NCBI GenBank assembly: GCA_900767835.1
Contig: CAAGAO010000014.1
Coordinates: 1-23,096, forward strand
Source of the DNA: Clostridia bacterium
GTDB taxonomy: Bacteria > Bacillota > Clostridia > Christensenellales > UBA1242
DNA length: 23,096 nt
Direction: 5' to 3'
The translations under genes were made by a program, and so were the position numbers. Under the pieces are notes generated by a model. It did no database searches, was not told the DNA's origin, and worked only from the letters and a program-made list of their open reading frames with translations. Positions 14,777-20,416 of this stretch are shown here, piece by piece; positions within the stretch are counted from its first letter, which is position 1; every line of letters begins with the position of its first letter.

Positions 14777-14797
14777 CAACGTGTAATTGTATATACA
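14599..14797. repeat. Cluster of three TGTATATACA palindromes before the replication-like gene
   Basis: Exact 10-bp palindromes lie at 14599-14608, 14623-14632 and 14788-14797, the last one 62 bp before the gene at 14860. Further exact copies are at 7755-7764, 10449-10458 and 16170-16179, and a near copy (last base G) is at 7779-7788. None were seen in the host parts of the window. They may be binding sites for an element-encoded protein, possibly iteron-like. Confidence 0.55.
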
Positions 14798-14859
14798 ATC
14801 AAACATGCAAAACAATATATAACAAGAGCATAGGCTCTAAATAATAAAGGGGAAAATTT

Positions 14860-15762
14860 ATGAAATATGCCATAGGCAATAGATTAAATTTTGTCCAAAT
14901 TGATACGCAATTTTCATACGAATTTGAGAGATTTCTAGATGAATACTCAGGAATTAATAATAATCAATTTCATAAAGCAATATCTATCATCACTCAAATT
15001 TATATGACCGCCGGTAATACTAGCGGATATTTCCTACCCCTTGAAGGGGATGCCGATTACAAACGATATGCTAGGCAGTTTAAAATAGGCATATCAGACT
15101 TAAAAGCATTAATTGATGTTGCGACCCGCACAGGAGTTTTTGACCTTGAGAAGTTAAGAAAATACAACATCATCACAAATCATACACTGCAATGGTGCTA
15201 TTTAACAGCAAAGATTGATAGTGTAAATTTTCAAATGGATACTAACTATATCCTAATTTCAGTAATGGAATTTGCAAAAAACAACGGGAAATATAAAAAA
15301 ATTGCCGACAAATTGGAAAAATTAGTCAACAAAAATACAAGTATAGAACAGGACGGAATTGTACCGAAAAGAATTAGTACTGTAAAGAACAGTACGGCTG
15401 ATGATGACGATATGACACTTGACGACTTTAAACAAAAATATCCAGAAAAATGTTTAACTCTGTCCGAAAACTGGGTAAAGCCGGAAGGAGTTAAACTTAG
15501 TGTCATTGCAAATGCAATAGAAAAAAGCGAGAAGTTTTTAAAGGTCAAACAATATATGACTCTTGAAAAACTTGCAACCAAATTCTATGACGGACTCAGC
15601 AAGGGCAAATATGATGACTCGGAATATAACAAAATGCCTTCTGAGTTTAAACCTACAAACATAAAACCAAAACAAAACTATCAGAACCGCGAATACACGC
15701 CAGATGAACTAAACAGTTTATTTGATGATGTTTCAAAAGTTGAAATAAAGGAGATTCTATGA
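14860..15762 (+). CDS. Putative replication/replisome-organiser-like protein, 300 aa
   Basis: AAAGGGG precedes the ATG. The N-terminal part, about residues 8-120 (LNFVQIDTQFSYEFERFLDE ... GVFDLEKLRKYNIITNHTLQ), is compatible with the Lin1244/Lin1753-like (DUF4373) winged-helix domain at the front of phage replisome organisers and DnaD-like proteins. The C-terminal end NREYTPDELNSLFDDVSKVEI resembles the tails of DnaD-type loaders. The middle carries an acidic patch (DDDDMTLDDF). I see no HUH motif (HxH plus Tyr), so it is not a rolling-circle relaxase. A role in starting replication is inferred from this weak similarity and from the palindrome cluster upstream. Its stop overlaps the next start. 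Confidence 0.55.
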   Translation: MKYAIGNRLNFVQIDTQFSYEFERFLDEYSGINNNQFHKAISIITQIYMTAGNTSGYFLPLEGDADYKRYARQFKIGISDLKALIDVATRTGVFDLEKLRKYNIITNHTLQWCYLTAKIDSVNFQMDTNYILISVMEFAKNNGKYKKIADKLEKLVNKNTSIEQDGIVPKRISTVKNSTADDDDMTLDDFKQKYPEKCLTLSENWVKPEGVKLSVIANAIEKSEKFLKVKQYMTLEKLATKFYDGLSKGKYDDSEYNKMPSEFKPTNIKPKQNYQNREYTPDELNSLFDDVSKVEIKEIL

Positions 15763-15947
15763 TGGAAGAAATCAAACAACAAAAACAACAACAAAAACAG
15801 TTTACAATTAATATTTTGCAAATCTTGAATATCGAAATATCCCAAAATGCTTGCTACAGTGAGGAATTTGATGAAGATGTTATTGATATGTACAAAATCA
15901 ATCTTCTAATTGATAACAAAATTAGAGAACTGGAGCAAAACTTATGA
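15759..15947 (+). CDS. Small prophage protein, 62 aa
   Basis: AAAGGAG precedes two adjacent ATGs (15759 and 15762); the first overlaps the previous stop as ATGA. The product starts with a Gln/Lys-rich segment (EEIKQQKQQQKQF) and then forms an amphipathic helical region ending in KIRELEQNL, possibly a coiled coil. Function unknown. It overlaps the following gene by 4 bp, so the three genes 14860-16189 are translationally coupled. Confidence 0.55.
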   Translation: MMEEIKQQKQQQKQFTINILQILNIEISQNACYSEEFDEDVIDMYKINLLIDNKIRELEQNL

Positions 15948-16189
15948 CTTATTGCGAAAAAGATAAGTTAATCAGCATTCGAGTTAATGCACGTAAATAT
16001 GAAATGGTTAAAAGTTATCTGGATAAAAACAGATATAAGACAATACCAGCAACATCATTTGGAACAATCTTTGACGAAGCCCTTGACAGTTTCATCAAAG
16101 ACAAAAACATATCAGTCAAACCAAAAACAATCAAAGGTCAAACCAAAATACATTTTGATAACGTAGAAATGTATATACAAGATAATTAG
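15944..16189 (+). CDS. Ribbon-helix-helix-like DNA-binding protein, 81 aa
   Basis: The start overlaps the previous stop (ATGA), with GGAG 9 nt upstream. The N-terminal 50 or so residues have the order expected of a CopG/Arc-type fold: a beta strand (DKLISIRVNA), a first helix (RKYEMVKSYLDKN), a loop, and a second helix (FGTIFDEALDSFIKD). The loop is longer than usual, so the call is tentative. Such proteins bind short palindromes as dimers and control copy number or late genes. The gene's own end contains a TGTATATACA palindrome (16170-16179), which makes autoregulation or self-recognition worth testing. Confidence 0.5.
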   Translation: MTYCEKDKLISIRVNARKYEMVKSYLDKNRYKTIPATSFGTIFDEALDSFIKDKNISVKPKTIKGQTKIHFDNVEMYIQDN

Positions 16190-16197
16190 GAGATACA

Positions 16198-16407
16198 ATG
16201 AAAATACGATTAATGGGAACACAAGAAGAATTAAACGCGTTTCAACAAGCAATAAAACAGATACCAGGCATAAGCATATTAAATCAATCAAAAGAATATC
16301 CAAACCGAGGTGCTTCTCAAGAATGTCGAATCTACATCGAATGTAACCTAAATACAATATACACTCCAGCCGAGGTAGTTACCAACCTGCTTGACATAAA
16401 TAATTAA
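16198..16407 (+). CDS. DUF3970-like small protein, 69 aa
   Basis: TTAGGAGA precedes the ATG. The opening MKIRLMGTQEELNAF, the central IPGISILNQSKEYPNRG and the strand CRIYIECNL match the pattern of DUF3970 proteins, which occur on plasmids, integrative elements and phages of Bacillota; their function is unknown. It is the last gene of the rightward operon and is followed at once by a terminator and the right attachment site. Confidence 0.7.
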   Translation: MKIRLMGTQEELNAFQQAIKQIPGISILNQSKEYPNRGASQECRIYIECNLNTIYTPAEVVTNLLDINN

Positions 16408-16410
16408 CTA

Positions 16411-16442
16411 AAAAAACCACTAGCAAAAACTAGTGATTTTTT
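16411..16442 (+). terminator. Terminator of the rightward prophage operon
   Basis: AAAAAACCACTAG (16411-16423), loop CAAAAA, CTAGTGATTTTTT (16430-16442): 13 bp with one mismatch and a T-run, 3 nt after the last stop codon. Confidence 0.75.
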
Positions 16443-16444
16443 AT

Positions 16445-16464
16445 GGTCAATTTAGGGTCAAAAT
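16445..16464. repeat. Right arm-type repeat
   Basis: GGTCAATTTAGGGTCAAAAT is identical to 4454-4473 and lies 36 bp inside attR, in the same orientation. With the left pair it frames the element just inside both attachment sites, as integrase arm sites do. Confidence 0.6.
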
Positions 16465-16499
16465 GCTTCAATCCTTTTAAAAATAAAACAATACATCAA

Positions 16500-16545
16500 A
16501 CTTTTAATCAAGGGGTCTGGAGTTCGAGCCTCCAGTGAGCCACCA
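16500..16545 (+). repeat. attR: 46-bp direct repeat
   Basis: Identical to 4318-4363. It contains only the 3' part of tRNA-Lys and is not a functional tRNA gene by itself. Confidence 0.95.
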
Positions 16546-16549
16546 AAAC

Positions 16550-16575
16550 AAGAGCATTTAAAATGCTCTTTTTTT
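16550..16575 (+). terminator. Original host terminator of tRNA-Lys (A copy)
   Basis: AGAGCATT/AATGCTCT stem with a TAA-type loop and a seven-T run, directly after attR. Before integration it would have followed the intact tRNA-Lys. Confidence 0.7.
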
Positions 16576-16577
16576 GT

Positions 16578-16855
16578 ACTCAAAGCACTTGATTAAAAGT
16601 CATAAATGGGGTCCCCAAAAAGTTGCAAATTTTTTGGGGAGAGTGAGCATAACTCATAAAGCGAAAATTTCGCCATATTGAAATTGAAGCCAAAAGTGTT
16701 AATGCGAACGAAATCAAGGGGTGTTAGAGTTCGAGTCGACTAGTAGAGCCACCAAAACAAGAGCATTTAAAATGCTCTTTTTTTGTGCTAAAGCCTTTAA
16801 AATAAAGGGTTTACGCATAGTAATAATTAAGTTGAACGTTTAAAATATATAAAAG
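16578..16855. other. Attachment-site scar: decayed second copy of the tRNA-Lys end and terminator
   Basis: AATCAAGGGGT (16712-16722), GAGTTCGAG and a 41-bp block (16746-16786) identical to 16537-16577 repeat the tRNA 3' end plus terminator A in degraded form. They are followed by AAAGCCTTTAAAATAAAGGG, which resembles the terminator at the left end of the element. Between the copies, GATTAAAAGTC (16591-16601) is the reverse complement of the tRNA anticodon arm, and CCCCAAAAA/TTTTTGGGG (16613-16639) is a hairpin. No gene is seen. The arrangement suggests earlier integration or excision at this site. Confidence 0.6.
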
Positions 16856-16908
16856 CCCTGCAAAAAGCATATTTGCAAAAGACCTTGCTTTTTGTGGGGT
16901 ATTTTTTG
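16856..16908 (+). terminator. Strong rho-independent terminator
   Basis: CCCTGCAAAAAGC (16856-16868) pairs over 13 positions, two of them G-U, with 16887-16899 and is followed by TATTTTTTG. No gene immediately upstream uses it now; it may be a leftover of a lost gene. Confidence 0.65.
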
Positions 16909-16995
16909 TCGTAAATAAATATTCTAAATTGTAAAAGAATATTCAATATGTTTTTTAAAAAATATCGACAAATCTATAAATTTTTAAAATTTCTC

Positions 16996-17024
16996 TTGAC
17001 ATTTAACTTTTAAAATATTATATT
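16996..17024 (+). promoter_or_regulatory. Promoter of tRNA-Leu
   Basis: TTGACA (16996-17001), 17-nt spacer, TATATT (17019-17024), 15 nt before the mature 5' end. Confidence 0.7.
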
Positions 17025-17039
17025 ATAAAAGTAATTTAT

Positions 17040-17122
17040 GCGGACATGGCGGAACTGGTAGACGCGCTAGACTTAGGATCTAGTTCGAAAGAGTGGGAGT
17101 TCGATTCTTCTTGTCCGCACCA
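17040..17122 (+). tRNA. tRNA-Leu (anticodon UAG)
   Basis: Acceptor GCGGACA/TGTCCGC, anticodon arm CTAGA-CTTAGGA-TCTAG with anticodon TAG, a short variable arm (TTCGAAAGAG region, class II), T arm with GTTCGATTC, discriminator A and encoded CCA. Confidence 0.95.
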
Positions 17123-17128
17123 AAGTTA

Positions 17129-17153
17129 AAAGGCTTGTAAAAAGTCTTTTTTT
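17129..17153 (+). terminator. Terminator of tRNA-Leu
   Basis: AAAGGCTT/AAGTCTTT stem with one G-U pair, then a T-run. Confidence 0.65.
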
Positions 17154-17249
17154 ATGCTCGGGGGAACAATATTAAAAGAAAGACATTTTTTTATTCAACA
17201 ATAAAAACAATATAAACTTATAATGAGTGTAAATAATAAAAACTAAAGT

Positions 17250-17567
17250 AAGTAAATTTTGAAACAAGTTCAAAATTTGTGCTAACGCACTTGCAAAATT
17301 AATTTTGCTCTCCCTATAGTTTTTTAGTCAGAGTCGCGAGAACTCAAATGCCAATGTTTCACATCGTCGCTTGGTTTGTCGCTCCTCGTAATAAACTATT
17401 TAATAGGTTATAGGAAGTAAATTTTGAAACAAGTTCAAAATTTGTGCTAACGCACTTACAAAATTAAAATTTTGCATTTCCAATAGTTTTTTAGGCATCA
17501 TCGCGAAAACTCAAATGCCAATGCTATTATCGCATTGTCGCTTGGTTTGTCGCTCCTCGTAATAAAC
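17250..17567. repeat. Two tandem copies of a roughly 150-bp non-coding repeat
   Basis: Copy 1 (17250-17396) and copy 2 (17415-17567) share AAGTAAATTTTGAAACAAGT at the start, TTTGTGCTAACGCACTT, ACTCAAATGCCAATG, and CGCTTGGTTTGTCGCTCCTC near the end. Each contains small palindromes (GTGCTAACGCAC; CAAAATTAATTTTG-like stretches). No gene, transposase or terminal repeat is visible. Most of the 864-bp gap between tRNA-Leu and the transglycosylase is such repeat-derived DNA. Confidence 0.75.
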
Positions 17568-17848
17568 ATCAGTTTTGCTTGAATATACCTGCGGTGCATT
17601 CAGACAAAACTTTCGATAATATAAATTACATATATATTGGCGTCACGATTTCAAGTGTACTTTTATGCAAGCATAAAGTCCACCTTCTCTCGTTCCTTAA
17701 TATAAACTATGTGATGTTGCTTTGTTCATTTCATTCACAAATCAATTTGCTAAACGCAAACCCGTTGTAAACAACGGCATCACAGTTTGTGTAAACATCA
17801 GTTTTGCTTGTGAGCAAGCTCCCAGACAAAACTTTCGATAATATAAAA
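17564..17848. repeat. Second repeat pair flanking about 170 bp
   Basis: AAACATCAGTTTTGCTTG and AGACAAAACTTTCGATAATA occur together at 17564-17625 and again at 17793-17848, with different spacer sequence inside. CAGTTTTG and CAAAACTT make each copy a small stem. The sequence between the copies has no supported gene. Confidence 0.65.
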
Positions 17849-17986
17849 ATATTATGCAAAAAACCGGTAGCATTTTAGGACATTTTAAAATATATAAACT
17901 CATTAATTTTTTATATCTATCTAGTATTGAGTAAAATAATAATTTTAATAATGTATAATCTTAAATAAGAAGTATAAAATATTAAT

Positions 17987-18526
17987 ATGAAAATTAGTAT
18001 TAAAAACTATATAAAATATATAATTTATGTTTTAGCGGTTTTATCTTTAATTTTTATATTCTTATTTTATTCATTTTTGTATCCTCTAAAGTATAAAGAT
18101 TTAATTCGTAAATATGCGGAGATAAACAATATAGAACCAAGTTTAATTGCAAGTATAATATGTGTAGAAAGTTCGTATAATGAAAAAGCATTAAGTAGTA
18201 AAGGAGCATTAGGACTTATGCAAATAATGCCAAAAACTGCACAATGGATATGTGAACAAAACGGAGAAATATTTTCAAGTAATAACTTATATAATCCTGA
18301 GTTTAACATAAAAATTGGTTCATATTATATTGATTATTTGCAAAAAAAATTTGATAATACAGATTATGCAATAATTGCATACAATGCAGGAGAGGGCATT
18401 GTGTCGGAATGGATAAAAAAAGAGATAATTACGTATGATAGTTTTAAAAATATTCCATATAAAGAGACATTGAATTATTTTTTTAAAGTAAAGAAAGCAA
18501 TAAAAATATATAGTAATAGATTGTAA
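17987..18526 (+). CDS. Membrane-anchored lytic transglycosylase (SLT domain)
   Basis: Cleaves the MurNAc-GlcNAc bond of peptidoglycan, leaving 1,6-anhydro-MurNAc. An N-terminal membrane helix (residues 10-31, KYIIYVLAVLSLIFIFLFYS) anchors the domain outside the membrane. The SLT domain has the catalytic glutamate E61 in CVESSYNEKA, then SKGALGLMQIMPKTA (71-85), NIKIGSYYIDYL and AYNAGEG (131-137), the ordered motifs of Slt/MltC-type enzymes. At 179 aa it is a minimal single-domain form like those common in Clostridia. No clear ribosome binding site is seen. It lies outside the prophage and is a host gene. Confidence 0.92.
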   Translation: MKISIKNYIKYIIYVLAVLSLIFIFLFYSFLYPLKYKDLIRKYAEINNIEPSLIASIICVESSYNEKALSSKGALGLMQIMPKTAQWICEQNGEIFSSNNLYNPEFNIKIGSYYIDYLQKKFDNTDYAIIAYNAGEGIVSEWIKKEIITYDSFKNIPYKETLNYFFKVKKAIKIYSNRL

Positions 18527-18663
18527 AAAATTTAAAAAATATTCATTGTATGTTGACGCGAAAATTGTTTTGCAAATGATAATATTAAGAATATATACAA
18601 CTCTTTTCATTTGTTTTTGTAATTAACCTTGTTTGAAAAGTCATAAGTTTTTAAGAAAAATAG

Positions 18664-18692
18664 TTGACAATCTTTATAAAATGAAGTAACAT
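18664..18692 (+). promoter_or_regulatory. Promoter of the trpS leader
   Basis: TTGACA (18664-18669), 17-nt spacer, TAACAT (18687-18692), 23 nt before the leader start codon. Confidence 0.7.
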
Positions 18693-18715
18693 AAAAATAA
18701 TTTAAAGGATAAATT

Positions 18716-18772
18716 ATGAAAATAAATGCTTTTAATTTAAGATTTTTGTTTAACTCTTGGCGTAATGCCTAA
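18716..18772 (+). CDS. Putative Trp-containing leader peptide upstream of trpS, 18 aa
   Basis: AAAGGA is correctly spaced before ATG 18716. The frame reads MKINAFNLRFLFNSWRNA and stops at TAA 18770-18772. It has one tryptophan codon four codons before the stop. The last codons overlap a hairpin (CTTGGC/GCC-AAG, 18755-18773), followed by a U-rich stretch that can pair around TTTTTAC/GTAAAAA. A leader peptide holding the cognate amino acid just before a tRNA synthetase gene suggests control by ribosome stalling or attenuation. No T-box consensus (AGGGTGGNACCGCG) is present in the leader. Confidence 0.6.
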   Translation: MKINAFNLRFLFNSWRNA

Positions 18773-18826
18773 GGTCTATTTTTTTACGAGTAAAAATAAA
18801 AATTTTTAATATTAAAAGGTTTTTTT

Positions 18827-19819
18827 ATGGATAATATTTTAACTGGTGTAAAACCAACAGGCATACTTCATATAGGAAATTATTTTGGTGCAATTAAACC
18901 TATTTTGGATATGTCTAACAATTATGAAACTTTTTTGTTTATTGCTGATTATCACGCATTAAACTTTATTAAAACAAAGCAAGAATTAAAAGAATATAGT
19001 CAGATGCTTGCTTGCAGTTACCTTGCTTGCGGACTTGACCCAGAAAAAATTGTCTTTTTTAGACAAAGTGACATTCCTGAGGTGTTTGAACTTAACTGGA
19101 TTTTATCGAACGTGACTCCAAAAGGTTTAATGAATAGGGCTCACGCATATAAAGCAATGGTAGAAGAAAATCTTGCTAATAATCAAGATAAAGACTTAAA
19201 TGTTAATATGGGACTTTATAATTACCCAATTTTAATGGCTGCCGACATTTTGCTTTATAATATAAAATATGTTCCAGTAGGGCTAGACCAAAAACAACAT
19301 TGCGAAATTGCAAGAGATATTGCCGTTTCGTTTAATTCTCGCTATGGCGACACATTTATATTGCCAGAAGCAGTAATTGACGATAATATAGCGACAATAG
19401 TAGGGCTAGATGGCAGAAAAATGAGTAAAAGTTATGGTAATACTATTCAACTTTTTGCTGACGAAATCGCTTTAAGGAAATCAATAAATAGAATTGTAAC
19501 CGATAGCAAACTTCCAGGCGAACCAAAAGATGAAAATTGTGCTTTAGCACAAATTTATGCACTATTTACAAGCAAAGAAAAAAATGCAGACTTTAAAAAA
19601 AGACTATCTCAAGGTTTAGGTTGGGGAGATGCAAAAAAAGAATTATTTGAAGTTGCAAATGCGTATCTTTCTCCAATGAGAGAAAAGTATAATTATTATA
19701 TGCAAAATCCAAAGATAGTTGAACAAATTTTGCAAGATGGAGCAAAAAAAGCCAGATTTGTAGCAAGAAAAGTTTTAAACAAAGTACGCAAAAGAATTGG
19801 TGTTTCAGAGTTGAACTAG
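18827..19819 (+). CDS. trpS: Tryptophanyl-tRNA synthetase
   Basis: Class I synthetase that charges tRNA-Trp using ATP. The HIGH motif is HIGN at residues 15-18 within GVKPTGILHIGNYFGA, and the KMSKS loop is intact at 198-202 (GRKMSKSYGN). NVTPKGLMNRAHAYK, GLYNYPILMAADILLY and VPVGLDQKQHCEIARDIA are typical of the TrpRS core. The length of 330 aa equals that of bacterial TrpRS. AAAAGG lies 7 nt before the ATG. It is preceded by the putative leader peptide and followed 194 bp later by the gene for its own substrate tRNA. Confidence 0.97.
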   Translation: MDNILTGVKPTGILHIGNYFGAIKPILDMSNNYETFLFIADYHALNFIKTKQELKEYSQMLACSYLACGLDPEKIVFFRQSDIPEVFELNWILSNVTPKGLMNRAHAYKAMVEENLANNQDKDLNVNMGLYNYPILMAADILLYNIKYVPVGLDQKQHCEIARDIAVSFNSRYGDTFILPEAVIDDNIATIVGLDGRKMSKSYGNTIQLFADEIALRKSINRIVTDSKLPGEPKDENCALAQIYALFTSKEKNADFKKRLSQGLGWGDAKKELFEVANAYLSPMREKYNYYMQNPKIVEQILQDGAKKARFVARKVLNKVRKRIGVSELN

Positions 19820-19968
19820 TTGCTCAATTTAGTAATATATATAAGTTTATCTTAAATGCATTATTATAACAACAAACATTGATTATTAGCCTCAAATTCT
19901 TGTAAAATTGTAAGTTATGTTCAATCATTTAAACATATATATGTTGATAAGTTAATAACAAAAAATAC

Positions 19969-19997
19969 TTGACATTTAATATTAATATTAGTAAAAT
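19969..19997 (+). promoter_or_regulatory. Promoter of tRNA-Trp
   Basis: TTGACA (19969-19974), 17-nt spacer, TAAAAT (19992-19997), 16 nt before the tRNA. tRNA-Trp can thus be made independently of trpS. Confidence 0.7.
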
Positions 19998-20013
19998 GTT
20001 CAAGTATTTGCAT

Positions 20014-20089
20014 AGGAGAATAGCTCAGTTGGTAGAGTCGCGGTCTCCAAAACCGTTGGTCGTGGGTTCGAGTCCTACTTCTCCTGCCA
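20014..20089 (+). tRNA. tRNA-Trp (anticodon CCA)
   Basis: Acceptor AGGAGAA/TTCTCCT, D arm AGCTCAGTTGGTAGAG, anticodon arm GCGGT-CTCCAAA-ACCGT with anticodon CCA, T arm with GGGTTCGAGTCCTAC, discriminator G as expected for bacterial tRNA-Trp, and CCA encoded. Confidence 0.95.
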
Positions 20090-20126
20090 TTAATAAAGCG
20101 AGTCGTAAGACTTGCTTTTTTAATGG
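20087..20126 (+). terminator. Terminator hairpin starting in the CCA end of tRNA-Trp
   Basis: CCATTAATAAAGCGAGTC pairs across GTAA with GACTTGCTTTTTTAATGG, an 18-position stem. The inner part GCGAGTC/GACTTGC followed by T's is a normal terminator; the outer part reaches into the tRNA 3' end. Confidence 0.65.
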
Positions 20127-20247
20127 TAGGAGAAGCCACAAACAAAGTTTGTGGAAAATGTTTATAAAACATTTTTAGGACTCGAACGGTTTGTCCACTG
20201 GACAAACCAGGCGTGATAGTGAAGCGATGCAAAACGGAGCGAGTCCG
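20121..20247. repeat. Inverted, interrupted fragment of tRNA-Trp with a chain of hairpins
   Basis: TAATGGTAGGAGAA (20121-20134) is the reverse complement, bar one base, of the tRNA 3' end, and TAGGACTCGAAC (20176-20187) is the exact reverse complement of its T arm (20066-20077). Between them lie two hairpins, CCACAAAC-AAA-GTTTGTGG and AAAATGTTT-ATA-AAACATTTT. After them come GGTTTGTCC-ACT-GGACAAACC (20188-20208) and an enclosing GGACTCG/CGAGTCC pair (20178-20184 with 20240-20246). No gene is supported in the 327-bp gap. Confidence 0.6.
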
Positions 20248-20356
20248 TAAAAAAGTAAAGACAGAATGAGAAGTCGTTTAAAGGAGCCACAAACAAGTCT
20301 CAAAGGCTTGTTTTTTAAGCAAATAGTCTTTAAATTGTGTGTAAATGTATTTTTAT

Positions 20357-20385
20357 TTGACAAAATATTAAATTAGTATTAAACT
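20357..20385 (+). promoter_or_regulatory. Promoter of serS
   Basis: TTGACA (20357-20362), 17-nt spacer, TAAACT (20380-20385), 31 nt before the start codon. No room remains for a T-box or leader peptide between promoter and gene. Confidence 0.65.
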
Positions 20386-20416
20386 CATTTTTAACATTAA
20401 TTTTTTAGGAGCAATT

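Larger units (their letters stand above)
4318..16545. mobile_element. Integrated filamentous-phage-like (inovirus-type) prophage at tRNA-Lys
   Basis: 12.2 kb lies between perfect 46-bp repeats. It contains a tyrosine integrase beside attL, a Cro/CI-type repressor with divergent promoters, a membrane/export gene block ending in a Zot/pI-like ATPase, a large non-coding hairpin after zot, and a replication-like module. Small size, one Zot-like ATPase, several small membrane-anchored genes and the absence of terminase, portal, tail or lysis genes all point to a filamentous, non-lytic phage. The call is inference. No HUH replication protein or clear major coat gene was recognised, so it could instead be a satellite or a new lineage of integrative element using a Zot-type ATPase. 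Confidence 0.8.

Noticed and set aside
17250..17567. CRISPR-like array
   Set aside because: Only two long diverged units of about 150 bp, no short regular repeats with unique spacers, and no cas genes.
17579..17770. Open frame of 63 codons
   Set aside because: It runs through the repeat pair at 17564-17848, has no ribosome binding site and no protein-like composition.
17987..18526. Lytic transglycosylase as part of the phage
   Set aside because: It lies 1.4 kb outside attR, beyond tRNA-Leu and host repeats, so it belongs to the chromosome.
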